Assembly (NCBI GenBank): GCA_963754645.1
Contig: CAVWGP010000004.1
Coordinates: forward strand, 1,302,001 to 1,366,000
Direction of reading: 5' to 3'
DNA: 64,000 nt
Origin: CAVWGP01 sp963754645
Lineage (GTDB): Bacteria; Pseudomonadota; Alphaproteobacteria; Bin65
Part shown: positions 9,295 through 17,901 of the stretch, piece after piece
Layout: each line of letters starts with the position of its first letter
Position numbering within the stretch: position 1 is the stretch's first letter
Translations under genes and position numbers: made by a program
Notes under the pieces: model-generated
Databases searched by the model: none
Told to the model about the DNA's origin: nothing
Seen by the model: only the letters and a program-made list of their open reading frames with translations

Positions 9295-9430
9295 CGTGCA
9301 ATCCGTGTTTCGATAGTCCGCACTATGCCGCTGCGTCGGCGCCTTGCCAATGCTCTCCGCGGCCGCGGCGCGTTCGCGGCGCGCCGGGCGACAAGACCGC
9401 GACGGGCCGTATAGACCCTGGGAGGCCGAG

Positions 9431-10150
9431 ATGATCGATCCAGCCAATATCAAAGCGCTCACCTTCGATGTGTTCGGCACCGTCGTCGATTGGCGCGGCT
9501 CGATCGCCAAGGAGGCCGAGGCGCAGCTCGGCCGCGGCAAGGGCATCAAGGCGGATTGGACCGCCTTCGCCGATGCGTGGCGCGCGAAATACCAGCCAGC
9601 GATGGAGCGCGTGCGCAAGGGCCATCGCGGCTTCGTCAAGCTCGACGTGCTGCATCGCGAGAACCTGCTTGAAGTTCTCAAGGAATTCAAAGTCGAAGGC
9701 CTGAGCGACGCCGAAATCGACCAGCTCAACCGCGCCTGGCACCGCCTGGCGCCGTGGCCCGACGCGGTGCCCGGCATGATGCGCCTGCGCAAGCGCTACA
9801 TTCTCGCCTCGCTTTCGAACGGCAATATCGCGCTGATCGTCAACATGGCGAAACACGCCGGCATCCCGTGGGACGCCGTGCTCGGCGCCGAGGTCGCGCG
9901 CAGCTACAAGCCGCGCCCGGAAACCTATACCTCGGCCGCCGACGCGCTCGGCCTCCGGCCCGACCAATGCCTCATGGTCGCCGCGCACAACGACGACCTC
10001 GTCGCCGCCGCCAAATGCGGCTTCCGCACCGCCTTCATCGCCCGCCCGAACGAATACGGCCCGCATCAGAAAAGAGACTTCGAGGCGATCACCGGCGTCG
10101 ACATGGCGGCGAACAATTTCGAGGAACTCGCGGCGCGGATGGAGACGTAG
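9431..10150 (+). CDS. HAD family, haloacid dehalogenase type II-like hydrolase
   Basis: 239 residues. The nucleophile motif FDVFGTVVDW places catalytic Asp at residue 13. It is followed by SLSNGN (motif II), SYKPRPETY with the motif III lysine, and VAAHNDDL (motif IV acid pair). This set is characteristic of 2-haloalkanoic acid dehalogenase type II rather than sugar phosphatases. The start is fixed by GGGAGGCC a few bases upstream of the ATG at 9431. An aminotransferase follows after 58 bp on the same strand, so the two may be cotranscribed. Activity on a halogenated acid is plausible from the family, but many members act on other substrates. Confidence 0.87.
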   Translation: MIDPANIKALTFDVFGTVVDWRGSIAKEAEAQLGRGKGIKADWTAFADAWRAKYQPAMERVRKGHRGFVKLDVLHRENLLEVLKEFKVEGLSDAEIDQLNRAWHRLAPWPDAVPGMMRLRKRYILASLSNGNIALIVNMAKHAGIPWDAVLGAEVARSYKPRPETYTSAADALGLRPDQCLMVAAHNDDLVAAAKCGFRTAFIARPNEYGPHQKRDFEAITGVDMAANNFEELAARMET

Positions 10151-10208
10151 CAAAGCGCCATTGCCAAGGCGATCAGTCGCGGCTAACCAGATTGCCGGGA
10201 CTGTCCGC

Positions 10209-11387
10209 ATGAAAGCGGCGAACACGATTTTCGGCAATGTCGGCACTTCGATTTTCGAGGTGATGTCGCGGCTCGCCATCGAGCATAAATCGGTCAATCT
10301 CGGCCAGGGCTTTCCCGACGGCAACGGGCCCGACGACGTGCGCGCCATGGCGCACACGGCGCTCGACGACCGGCCCAATCAATATCCGCCGATGATGGGC
10401 GTGCCCGAACTGCGCCAGGCCGTGGCCGCGCACAACAAGCGCTTCTACGGCATCGAGGTCGATTGGGCGAGCGAGGTTCTGGTCACCTCCGGCGCCACCG
10501 AGGCGCTTGGCTCGATCATCTTCGGCCTGGTCGAACCGGGCGACGAGGTCGTGCTGATCGAGCCGCTGTACAATTCCTATCTGCCGATCCTGCGCCGCGC
10601 CGGCGCCGTGCCGAAGCTGGTGCGCATCGAGCCGCCCGACTGGCGCCTGCCCGAGGCGCAACTGCGCGCCGCCTTCTCGCCCAAGACCAAGTTCATCCTG
10701 CTCAACACGCCGATGAACCCGGCGGCGAAAGTCTTCACGCGCGCCGAACTGTCGCTGATCGCCGAACTCTGCATTGCGAATGACGCCCTCGCCGTCTGCG
10801 ACGAGGTTTACGAGCACATTATTTTCGACGGCAGGCCGCACGTGCCGCTGATGACGCTGCCCAATATGCGCGAGCGCACGCTGCGCATCGGCTCGGCGGG
10901 CAAGACGTTTTCGCTCACCGGCTGGAAGGTCGGCTATGTGTCGGGGCCGGCACACCTCATCCAGCCGGCGGCGAAGTGCCACCAATACGTCACCTTCACC
11001 ACGCCGCCCAATCTGCAGCGCGCCACGGCCTTCGGTCTGGCCAAGGACGACACCTATTTCCGCGACCTTGCGGGCGGCATGCAGCGCAGCCGCGACCGGC
11101 TCAAAGCCGGCCTGGCGCGCATCGGTTTCGGCGCGGTCGAATGCCAGGGCACCTATTTCATCAGCGCCGATGTCCGCCCGCTCATCGGCCGCATGGGCGG
11201 CTTCAACGGCGACGATGTCGAATTCTGCCGCAAGCTCACGATCGAGGCCGGCGTTACCGCGATTCCGGTCAGCGCGTTCTATCAAAACGATGCGCCGCGC
11301 CATTTCATCCGCTTCTCGTTCTGCAAACGCGACGAAACCCTCGACAGCGCGCTCGAGCGGATGGCGCGCTATTTCGCCCGACGGTAA
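10209..11387 (+). CDS. Class I/II aminotransferase (kynurenine/methionine aminotransferase-like)
   Basis: 392 residues, fold-type I PLP enzyme. Signatures include NLGQGFPDGNGP, ATEALGSIIFGLVEPGDEV, LNTPMNPAAKVF, CDEVYEHIIFDG and the PLP lysine in GSAGKTFSLTGWKVGY, the combination seen in kynurenine-oxoglutarate / glutamine transaminase K and methionine aminotransferases such as YbdL. The ATG at 10209 was chosen because the family begins MKAANTIF...; the longer frame from 10161 adds residues without family similarity. It shares a strand with the preceding HAD gene. Exact amino donor unknown. Confidence 0.88.
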   Translation: MKAANTIFGNVGTSIFEVMSRLAIEHKSVNLGQGFPDGNGPDDVRAMAHTALDDRPNQYPPMMGVPELRQAVAAHNKRFYGIEVDWASEVLVTSGATEALGSIIFGLVEPGDEVVLIEPLYNSYLPILRRAGAVPKLVRIEPPDWRLPEAQLRAAFSPKTKFILLNTPMNPAAKVFTRAELSLIAELCIANDALAVCDEVYEHIIFDGRPHVPLMTLPNMRERTLRIGSAGKTFSLTGWKVGYVSGPAHLIQPAAKCHQYVTFTTPPNLQRATAFGLAKDDTYFRDLAGGMQRSRDRLKAGLARIGFGAVECQGTYFISADVRPLIGRMGGFNGDDVEFCRKLTIEAGVTAIPVSAFYQNDAPRHFIRFSFCKRDETLDSALERMARYFARR

Positions 11388-11585
11388 GGTCCCATGCGAC
11401 AGTGCAACTGTTTTACACCGACTGTCCGCTCGCTCGACTCGATTGTCAGCCCGAGGTCCCGCGGCGCGCGCCCTGGCGAAACTGCGTGGCTGCGATGAGC
11501 CTGGGAACAGCAAGGGCGCGCGCTGCGCGCCCCTACGCCGCGACTATCCGTCATTTCTTGGGTCCGCTTTTATCCTCGCTCGCTG

Positions 11586-12818
11586 TTGTCTTGGATTCCG
11601 CTCGCCGAGAGCGCCGCCCAAACCGCCGCGGATGTCGCCGCGCTGTGTGCCAAGCGCGAGCCGTGCCGGCTCGTGAAGCATCACCCGGCGGGCACGGACG
11701 CGGGCGGCAACGCCCTGACCGTCACCGAACTCAACCTCGGCCGCAAAAACCCCGAGGACAAGAGCGGCAACGAGAATTTCAATTGCCGGCCCCATCGCCA
11801 GGAGTTCTGGCTTACAGCCCCGGGCCAAGCGCCGAAAAAACTGCTCGATCTGTGCAATGACGGCTACGGCGCCTCGGGCGTGGGCGAGGACAATGTCACA
11901 ATCCGGCCCAACCGCCTGATCCACAGTCAATATGGCGGCTCGGCTTGGCGCTGGCAGAACGCACAGACGATACAATTGTCGCCGCTACGCGTGCTGACGG
12001 AGGATAGTTGCGGATTTCACACGCTGTCTCCAGGCTTCACGGCGGACTATTGGAATTGGCAGCTTTTTTCCGGAATTCGGCGCTGGAAGCCGCACCCTTG
12101 CGGCAACGCGGACGAAAAAGACGAGCTCGGCTGCGAGCCGGGCAAAGCGCCGCACCACCACCGCGTCGTCCCGCGCCTCGACAAGGCGCTGCCCGTCGGC
12201 ACGGCGGTCGCCCATCTCGGCAGTTGCGCATCTTCGATCGCCGTCGGCAAGGACGCCTATATCGTGTTCGGCGAGCCGCGCGCCCGGCCCTATGAAGCCG
12301 AGTTGCGCTTTTTGATGACGTCGCCGCGCGATCTCGTCGTCACCGTCACCGACGAGGCCTTCAGCACCGGCGCCGCGAATTGGATTCATGACGACCACAT
12401 CGAGCTGTGGCTGGGATGGAACCGCAGCGGCGGGCTAGGCTGCGAGCCCGAGAAGGCGGCGATGAGCCAGTGGGGCATCGGCCTCGCCGACGGCAATCTG
12501 CACCACGGCGCCGGCGACGCCAAGGCACCGCCGGAGATCGTCGCCCGTCTTGCGCGCAGCATCGGCGGCAAGCAGCAGGTGACGCTGAAAATCCGCCTGC
12601 CCTGGCAGGAAACCCACGACCGCACGATCAGCATCGCCTACAGCCAGAGCAAGGGCGGCCGCCAGGCGCGCCTGATCGCGACGAGCCCCATCCGGCGCAC
12701 CGATTCGATGACGCTCGGCACGGTCCGCAAACTCGACGACCGCGTGGCGCGCTGCGTGCTGCGCAACGGCCAGCTCGACATCGTCGAAAGCGGCGTGCTT
12801 GTATTGGACGACAGATAG
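11586..12818 (+). CDS. Hypothetical Cys-containing, probably exported protein
   Basis: A 410-codon frame from a TTG; I do not recognise the family with certainty. It holds many scattered cysteines (CAKREPC, NCRPHRQ, DLCNDG, DSCGFH, PCGNADEKDELGCEPG), as in an exported disulfide protein. The C-terminal region has VTVTDEAFS and DDHIELWLGW, a pattern reminiscent of the CBM9/DOMON-like beta-sandwich that binds carbohydrates; that is inference. No good signal peptide is in frame, but LSSLAVVLDSA lies just upstream in another frame, so the true N-terminus may be lost to a frameshift near 11590. It ends 11 bp before the aldehyde dehydrogenase ATG, which suggests cotranscription. Confidence 0.6.
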   Translation: MSWIPLAESAAQTAADVAALCAKREPCRLVKHHPAGTDAGGNALTVTELNLGRKNPEDKSGNENFNCRPHRQEFWLTAPGQAPKKLLDLCNDGYGASGVGEDNVTIRPNRLIHSQYGGSAWRWQNAQTIQLSPLRVLTEDSCGFHTLSPGFTADYWNWQLFSGIRRWKPHPCGNADEKDELGCEPGKAPHHHRVVPRLDKALPVGTAVAHLGSCASSIAVGKDAYIVFGEPRARPYEAELRFLMTSPRDLVVTVTDEAFSTGAANWIHDDHIELWLGWNRSGGLGCEPEKAAMSQWGIGLADGNLHHGAGDAKAPPEIVARLARSIGGKQQVTLKIRLPWQETHDRTISIAYSQSKGGRQARLIATSPIRRTDSMTLGTVRKLDDRVARCVLRNGQLDIVESGVLVLDDR

Positions 12819-12829
12819 GAGAATTTGCC

Positions 12830-14360
12830 ATGGCCGCGCTTGCCGAACCCACCGCCGCCAATGTCGCGGCGCTGCTGCAGAAACTCGGCGTCGCCGCGGC
12901 GCGGATTTCGGGCGGCGATCTCGCCGTCCGCTCGCCGATCAACGGCGCCGAGATCGCGCGACTTAAACAAGACAGCAAGTCCGATCTCGACCGCATGATC
13001 GCGGCGGCCCATGCCGCCTACACGGCTTGGCGCGCCACGCCGGCGCCGGCGCGCGGCAATCTCATCCGCATCTATGGAGAAACCTTGCGCGCGGCCAAAG
13101 CCGATCTCGGGCTCCTGGTCAGCATCGAGACCGGTAAAATTTTGCAAGAAGGCCTTGGCGAAGTTCAAGAAATGATCGACATCTGCGATTTTGCTGTAGG
13201 CTTGTCGCGCCAGCTTTACGGACTGACAATCGCCTCCGAGCGCCCGGGCCATCGCATGATGGAAACCTGGCACCCGCTCGGCGTCGTCGGCATCATCAGC
13301 GCATTCAATTTTCCCGCCGCCGTGTGGTCGTGGAACGCGGCGCTGGCGCTGGTTTGCGGCAACGCGCTGGTGTGGAAGCCATCGGAAAAGACGCCGCTCA
13401 CCGCCCTCGCCTGCCAGGCCCTGCTTGAAGCGGCGGCGGCGAAAGCGGGCGGCGTGCCCGACAGCCTCAGCGCCGTCGTCATCGGCGGCGCCGACATCGG
13501 CGAAGCGCTGGCCGACGACCGGCGCGTGCCCCTGGTCAGCGCCACCGGCTCGACGCGCATGGGCAAGGCGCTGGCACCCCGGGTCGCCCAGCGCTTCGGC
13601 CGCACCTTGCTCGAATTGGGCGGCAACAACGGCATGATCGTCTCGGCCTCGGCCGATCTCTCGCTCAGCGAGCGCGCCATCCTGTTCTCCGCCGTCGGCA
13701 CCGCCGGCCAGCGCTGCACGACGTTTGCGCCGCCTCATCGTGCAGGACGAGGTCCAGGAACGCCTGGTCGCGCGCCTCAGGGAATTTTACGGCCGCATCG
13801 CGATCGGCAATCCGCTCGAAGCGGGCACCTTGGTGGGGCCGATCGTCGACGAGCGCGCCTATCGCGCCATGCAGGGCGCGCTCGATGCCGCCAAGAAAGC
13901 GGGCGGCAAAGTCACCGGCGGCGAGCGCGTGCTGGCCGAGCGCTGGCCGAACGCCTATTACGTGCGCCCGGCGCTGGTCGAAATGCCGGCGCAAGCCGAC
14001 ATCGTCAAGCACGAGACCTTCGCGCCGATCCTCTACGTCATGCGCTACAAGACACTCGCCGACGCCCTCGCCCTGCACAACGACGTGCCGCAAGGCTTGG
14101 CGTCGAGCATCATGACCACCGACATGCGCGAGGCCGAAACCTTCCTGTCGGCGGCGGGCAGCGATTGCGGCATCGTCAACGTCAATATCGGCCCGAGCGG
14201 CGCCGAGATCGGCGGCGCCTTCGGCGGCGAAAAGGAAACCGGCGGCGGCCGCGAATCGGGCAGCGACTCGTGGCGCGCCTACATGCGCCGCGCCACCAAC
14301 ACGGTGAACTACTCCCGCGACCTGCCGCTGGCGCAGGGGATCAAGTTCGAGGTGGGGTGA
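12830..14360 (+). CDS. ALDH7-type aldehyde dehydrogenase (frameshifted)
   Basis: NAD-dependent aldehyde dehydrogenase of the ALDH7 (antiquitin; aminoadipate-semialdehyde / piperideine-6-carboxylate dehydrogenase) type, acting in lysine or cyclic amine catabolism. Visible: ETWHPLGVVGIISAFNFP, ALVWKPSEKTPL, LLELGGNNGMIV with the catalytic glutamate, and the catalytic cysteine in GTAGQRCTT. The frame then breaks: removal of one T from the run at 13724-13726 joins RCTT to LRRLIVQDEVQERL, and the second frame continues to FAPILYVMRYK and the C-terminal GGEKETGGGRESGSDSWRAYMRR. Corrected length is about 509 residues, normal for the family. An AGGAGAA site precedes the ATG at 12830. The break is in a homopolymer and is likely a sequence error. 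Confidence 0.88.
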
Positions 14361-14466
14361 GCGGCGGCTCGACCGAGATTCTACTCGGCGGGACCGGTTC
14401 CGTTGCAAGTTGTCTTGAATGTTACGGAAAACCAAGGGTGGAGCGAGGCAGGAACTCCCTTCTTCT

Positions 14467-14486
14467 CTTCGCGAATTTTCGCGAAG
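14467..14486. repeat. Perfect inverted repeat between convergent genes
   Basis: Nine-base arms CTTCGCGAA and TTCGCGAAG around a TT spacer lie in the 234-bp gap between the convergent ALDH and kinase-1 genes. There is no T-tract, so it is at best a weak terminator; it might be a protein-binding palindrome. No other structure was seen in the gap. Confidence 0.4.
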
Positions 14487-14594
14487 GGGGGCAATGTTCA
14501 GGCTTGCCCATTCGTTGGATTTGGCCTTCTTCGTCGGCTCGGCGGCTTCACTCCGGGACCCGCACGATGTAACGGAACAAAAAAGATGCCGGAC

Positions 14595-16563
14595 TTAATC
14601 ATGCGTCACAGCGACGCGAAAGCCGGTGTCACTGCCGCGGCTCAGGTTGCCCGAACTGAGGCTGAGGCGGTTCGCCGAGCGAGCGAACCTGGGGTTGCTG
14701 AGCCAGGCGCCGCCGCGTACGTAGCGGAAACTGCAATCCCCACTGGTCGTCCAGGCCGCGCCGTCCCTTGGCGCACCTGCATAGGTCTCGTGCCTGCAAT
14801 CCTCTACCCATTCCCACACATTGCCGTGCATGTCGTGAAGGCCGAATCGGTTCGCCGCGAATCTCCCGACCGGCGCCGTCTGCTTGTCGTCCCATTGGCT
14901 GCCGCAACCGTTGCAATTCGCGTTGCCGCGCCCGATCGCAGGGCCCCAACTATAGGCTGTCGTTGAGCCGGCACGCGCTGCATATTCCCATTCCGCCTCG
15001 CTCGGCAGGCGATATTGCTTCCCCGTCTTGCGCGATAGCCACGCCGCGTATTCCCTTGCGTCGGTCCACGATACATTGATTACCGGGCGTGTATCGCGGC
15101 CCCAGACCCTGATCGCGTGGGCGATGCCGGCACCCGCCGCCAGCCAAACAGGCGTCCCACTCCACAAAGGTCACTTCGTATTTCCCGAGAGCGAAAGATC
15201 GCGCGATCGTCACCGGCCGTTGCGGGCCTTCGCCGTTATCGCGATTTTCTTCCGTCGCCGGCGAGCCCATAGTGAAAGTCCCTGCCGGGATCGCAACCAT
15301 CTCGGGGCATTCGGGGCAATCACGGAACGCGGACAGCGGCGTCCGCGGCGAATCGGGTAGTGCGCGGGGGTTGGGCTCGGGTGGACGATGATCCCGTTCT
15401 GGCGCCTTGGACCGGTCCGGTGAAGTCGGAAGCGACGCCGTTGGCACCGATCCCAGCGTTGCCGACCCAGGCCTCGGGCGGCGCCATTCGCTGATTGCAT
15501 AGCTGCCGCCAGCCAGCACAAGCATCGCCGCGCCCGCCATCCAAGCAGCCGGCCACGGCGCTTCAAGCTTGGGGAGTCCGGAATCGCTGGCTCGGCAACT
15601 TGCAACGCCAAAAATCGTCCGGCTTCGGTGATCGCGCCGCCTGCCACCAATGTCGAAGAACCCACACTGGCCGCCGGCGATTCGATCTGCAACACTGCCG
15701 CCATTCGCCGATGCTTTGCGGGCGCGCCTTTTCATCGAGGCGCAACGCATGATCGATGCCCGCCAGCAGCCCGCCCGGATAGCGCCCGCTGCCGCGCTCG
15801 GCGGCGGCGACCATTTCATCGCGCCGGATCCGCTCCGGCGCTTCAGGCGGCACCGCGCCGAACAGGCAGCGATAGAGCGTGGCGCCGAGGGAGTAGATGT
15901 CGCTCCACGGTCCTTGCTCGCCCTTGCGGAAATATTGCTCGAACGGCGCGTAGCCAGGCGTGACGATCTCGGTCAAGCTGGTCTTGCGATCTTGGCCGAG
16001 CGCCTGGCGCGCGGCGCCAAAATCGAGCAGCACAGGAGAGCCGTCGGCGGCGCGGAGATAGATGTTGGCGGGCTTGATGTCGCGATGGAGGAAATCGCGC
16101 GCATGCACCGCTTCGACGCCGTCGAGCAGCGGCGGCAGGATGCGGAGGATTTCGGCGCCGGACAGTGTTTTGCCGCCGGCCAGGGCTTCGGCGAGGCTTA
16201 TGCCGTCCTCGTATCTCATCACGACATAGGCCGTGCCGTTGGCTTCGACGTAGCGCTTGACCTCGACGATGCTGGCATGGCGCAGCGCGACCAAAGTGCG
16301 CGCCTCGGACTCGAAGCGTTCGAGATTTTTCTTGAAGTCGGAAGCGCGCTCCGGGCTGGTGGGATGGATGCTGATTCCGCCGGGATCGCGCATCGCGAGG
16401 CCCGAGGGAAAAAACTCCTTGATCGCGACTTTAACGTCCGGATAGAGCACGTCGCTCGCCGATAGGTCACGCCAAAGCCGCCGCGCCCGAGCACGCGGCC
16501 GATGACGTAGCCCGCGAGCCGGGTTCCTTCCGGCAGCGCATCGAGCGGCCTGTTGGCGGCCAT
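14595..16563 (-). pseudogene. Ser/Thr kinase-FGE domain fusion, multiply frameshifted (kinase 1)
   Basis: Read across frames this is a eukaryotic-like Ser/Thr kinase fused to a formylglycine-generating-enzyme-like (SUMF1) domain. Frame 1 from 16563 gives the glycine loop (VLGRGGFGVTY). After a shift near 16460 come KVAIKEFFPSG (catalytic Lys), HRDIKPANIYL, LLDFGAARQ and TPGYAPFEQY. After shifts near 15700 and 15570 comes a linker with one membrane segment (MAGAAMLVLAGGSYAI). An FGE domain begins at EMVAIPAGTFTMGS and, after a further shift near 15105, ends with VINVSWTDAREYAAWLS, NVWEWVEDC and GFRVAVTHD. Three apparent deletions and one insertion leave no long product. It is a close paralogue of the intact kinase at 25613-27757. 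The FGE catalytic cysteines are absent from the RGGAWLSNPRFARS segment. Confidence 0.85.
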
Positions 16564-16619
16564 CGTCCCGTCGTTTCAAGCGGATTACGATAGCAAACGG
16601 ACGCCCGGCCGCAACAGGC

Positions 16620-16782
16620 GCTAAGTGCTTGATTCGGTCGAAGACTGCCAAATCGACAACGCGAATTCAGCGGATTATGGGCAAATATTTCGGCTAAGTG
16701 CTTGATAGTCTCGAAGACCGCCAAATTCCGAAGATTCCCAATACATGAATTTGGCGGCCTTCGAGAGAATCAATGGGTTAGC
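16620..16782. repeat. Three-copy 35-bp repeat, two direct and one inverted
   Basis: Copies at 16620-16654, 16693-16728 (same orientation) and 16747-16782 (inverted) share the core GCTAAGTGCTTGAT...TCGAAGAC.GCCAAAT. Copies 2 and 3 are separated by 18 bases and could fold into an imperfect hairpin of about 36 bp. Each copy, read on the appropriate strand, can encode a peptide like LAVFERIKHLA, so the unit may be a duplicated gene start rather than a non-coding element. The array separates the kinase-1 start from the 3' end of the dioxygenase-like gene, whose stop is 8 bp from copy 3. Confidence 0.75.
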
Positions 16783-16789
16783 GCATTCG

Positions 16790-17873
16790 CTATCCCCGCG
16801 CCTCCCGCGCCACGATCATCCTGGGATCGACGAGCCGGCCCTTTTCGATGATGACTTCGTTGTCGAGGATGACGGTGCAATCGCGCATCGGCACGTCGTA
16901 GTGGCCGCGGGTGCGGCGCTTGCCGCCGCCCTGGGTGTTGGGCCCGGTCGAGAACAGGAAATTGCCCGGGAAGGTGCGGGCGCCGGCGCGGGCGCGCTCG
17001 GGCGCGTCGCCGTTGAGGCCGATATCGTACCAGCGCGCCTGCGGGTTCATGCCCCAGCCGAGATGCGAGACGGCGTAGGGATCGCGGTCGTCGGGCGCCG
17101 GTCTTGTTGTCGTCGAGCCAGTCGCGCATCAGCTTGGCGTCGAGCCCGCCCTCGATCTTGACGACATGGCCGTCGCGGATTTCGAGGCGCACCGGATCGG
17201 CGACGTAGCGGCAATAGGGCAGGATGACGATGTCGCCGGGCTGGAACACGACCGTGCCATGCGCCGTGCCTTCGTTGGGGAAGGTGTGGACGTGGCCGCC
17301 GCCCCAATGATCGAAATGGCCTTTCTCGTCGGCGTAACCCCATTGCATCATGGTGGGATATTCGCCGCAGCGATAGGTGAGATCGGTGCCGGCATCGGAC
17401 AGCACGCGCACCTCGCGCGTCGCGGCGTAGCGCTTCTCGGCATATTGCACCGCCTCCTTGATGCCCTTGGGTGCGAGGAGCTGCTCGAGATCGTCGGGCG
17501 CGTCGATGATCATCAGCACGCGCACGCCGGCGTCCATCACGTCCTTGAGCCAGCGCGAGAACAGCGGCACGTGGAAGATGACGATCATGTCCACTTGCTT
17601 GAGCGCTTCGAGCGTGCCCTTGCATTGGCCGATCGTCGGCACGCCGACGCGCGTCCAGCCCGGGATCGAGTTGACGCACATTTCGTAGATATCGGCGCCG
17701 AGGTCCTCGCCGGCGGCGAAGGCGGCCTCGACGAATTCGCGCCGCGTGCCGAGATCGCTGACGCAGGCGATCGTCTCGCCCTTTTTCACCCGGCACAGCT
17801 CGAACTGCTTGCGATACAGCATGGCGAGCTTCGCCGGATTCATTTCCTGGACGCGGATGGCGGCGTGGCGCAT
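16790..17873 (-). CDS. 2,5-dihydroxypyridine 5,6-dioxygenase-like (NicX/M29 aminopeptidase family) protein, frameshifted
   Basis: About 361 residues after correcting one shift. The body resembles NicX, the Fe(II) ring-cleavage dioxygenase of nicotinate degradation, a member of the M29 leucyl-aminopeptidase fold family: GEYPTMMQWGYADEKGHFDHW, VSHLGWGMNP, FPGNFLFSTGPNTQGGGKR and GHYDVPMRDC. The NicX iron ligands (His, Ser, His, Asp) correspond here to the His of SHLGW, Ser of FSTGP, and His and Asp of GHYD, all kept. An extra base near 17093-17099 shifts the frame before those motifs; removing it restores PDDRDPYAVSHLGW. The ATG at 17873 has AAGGGA upstream. It is 28 bp downstream of a molybdenum hydroxylase operon on the same strand. 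A plain M29-type peptidase is the alternative. Confidence 0.78.
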
Positions 17874-17901
17874 GTTTTTCCCTTTCGATCCGATGGCGAA
17901 A

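Noticed and set aside
11513..11532. GGGCGCGCGCTGCGCGCCC palindrome after aminotransferase
   Set aside because: Lacks a T-tract and lies 126 bp past the stop; may be a REP-like palindrome but unsupported as a terminator.
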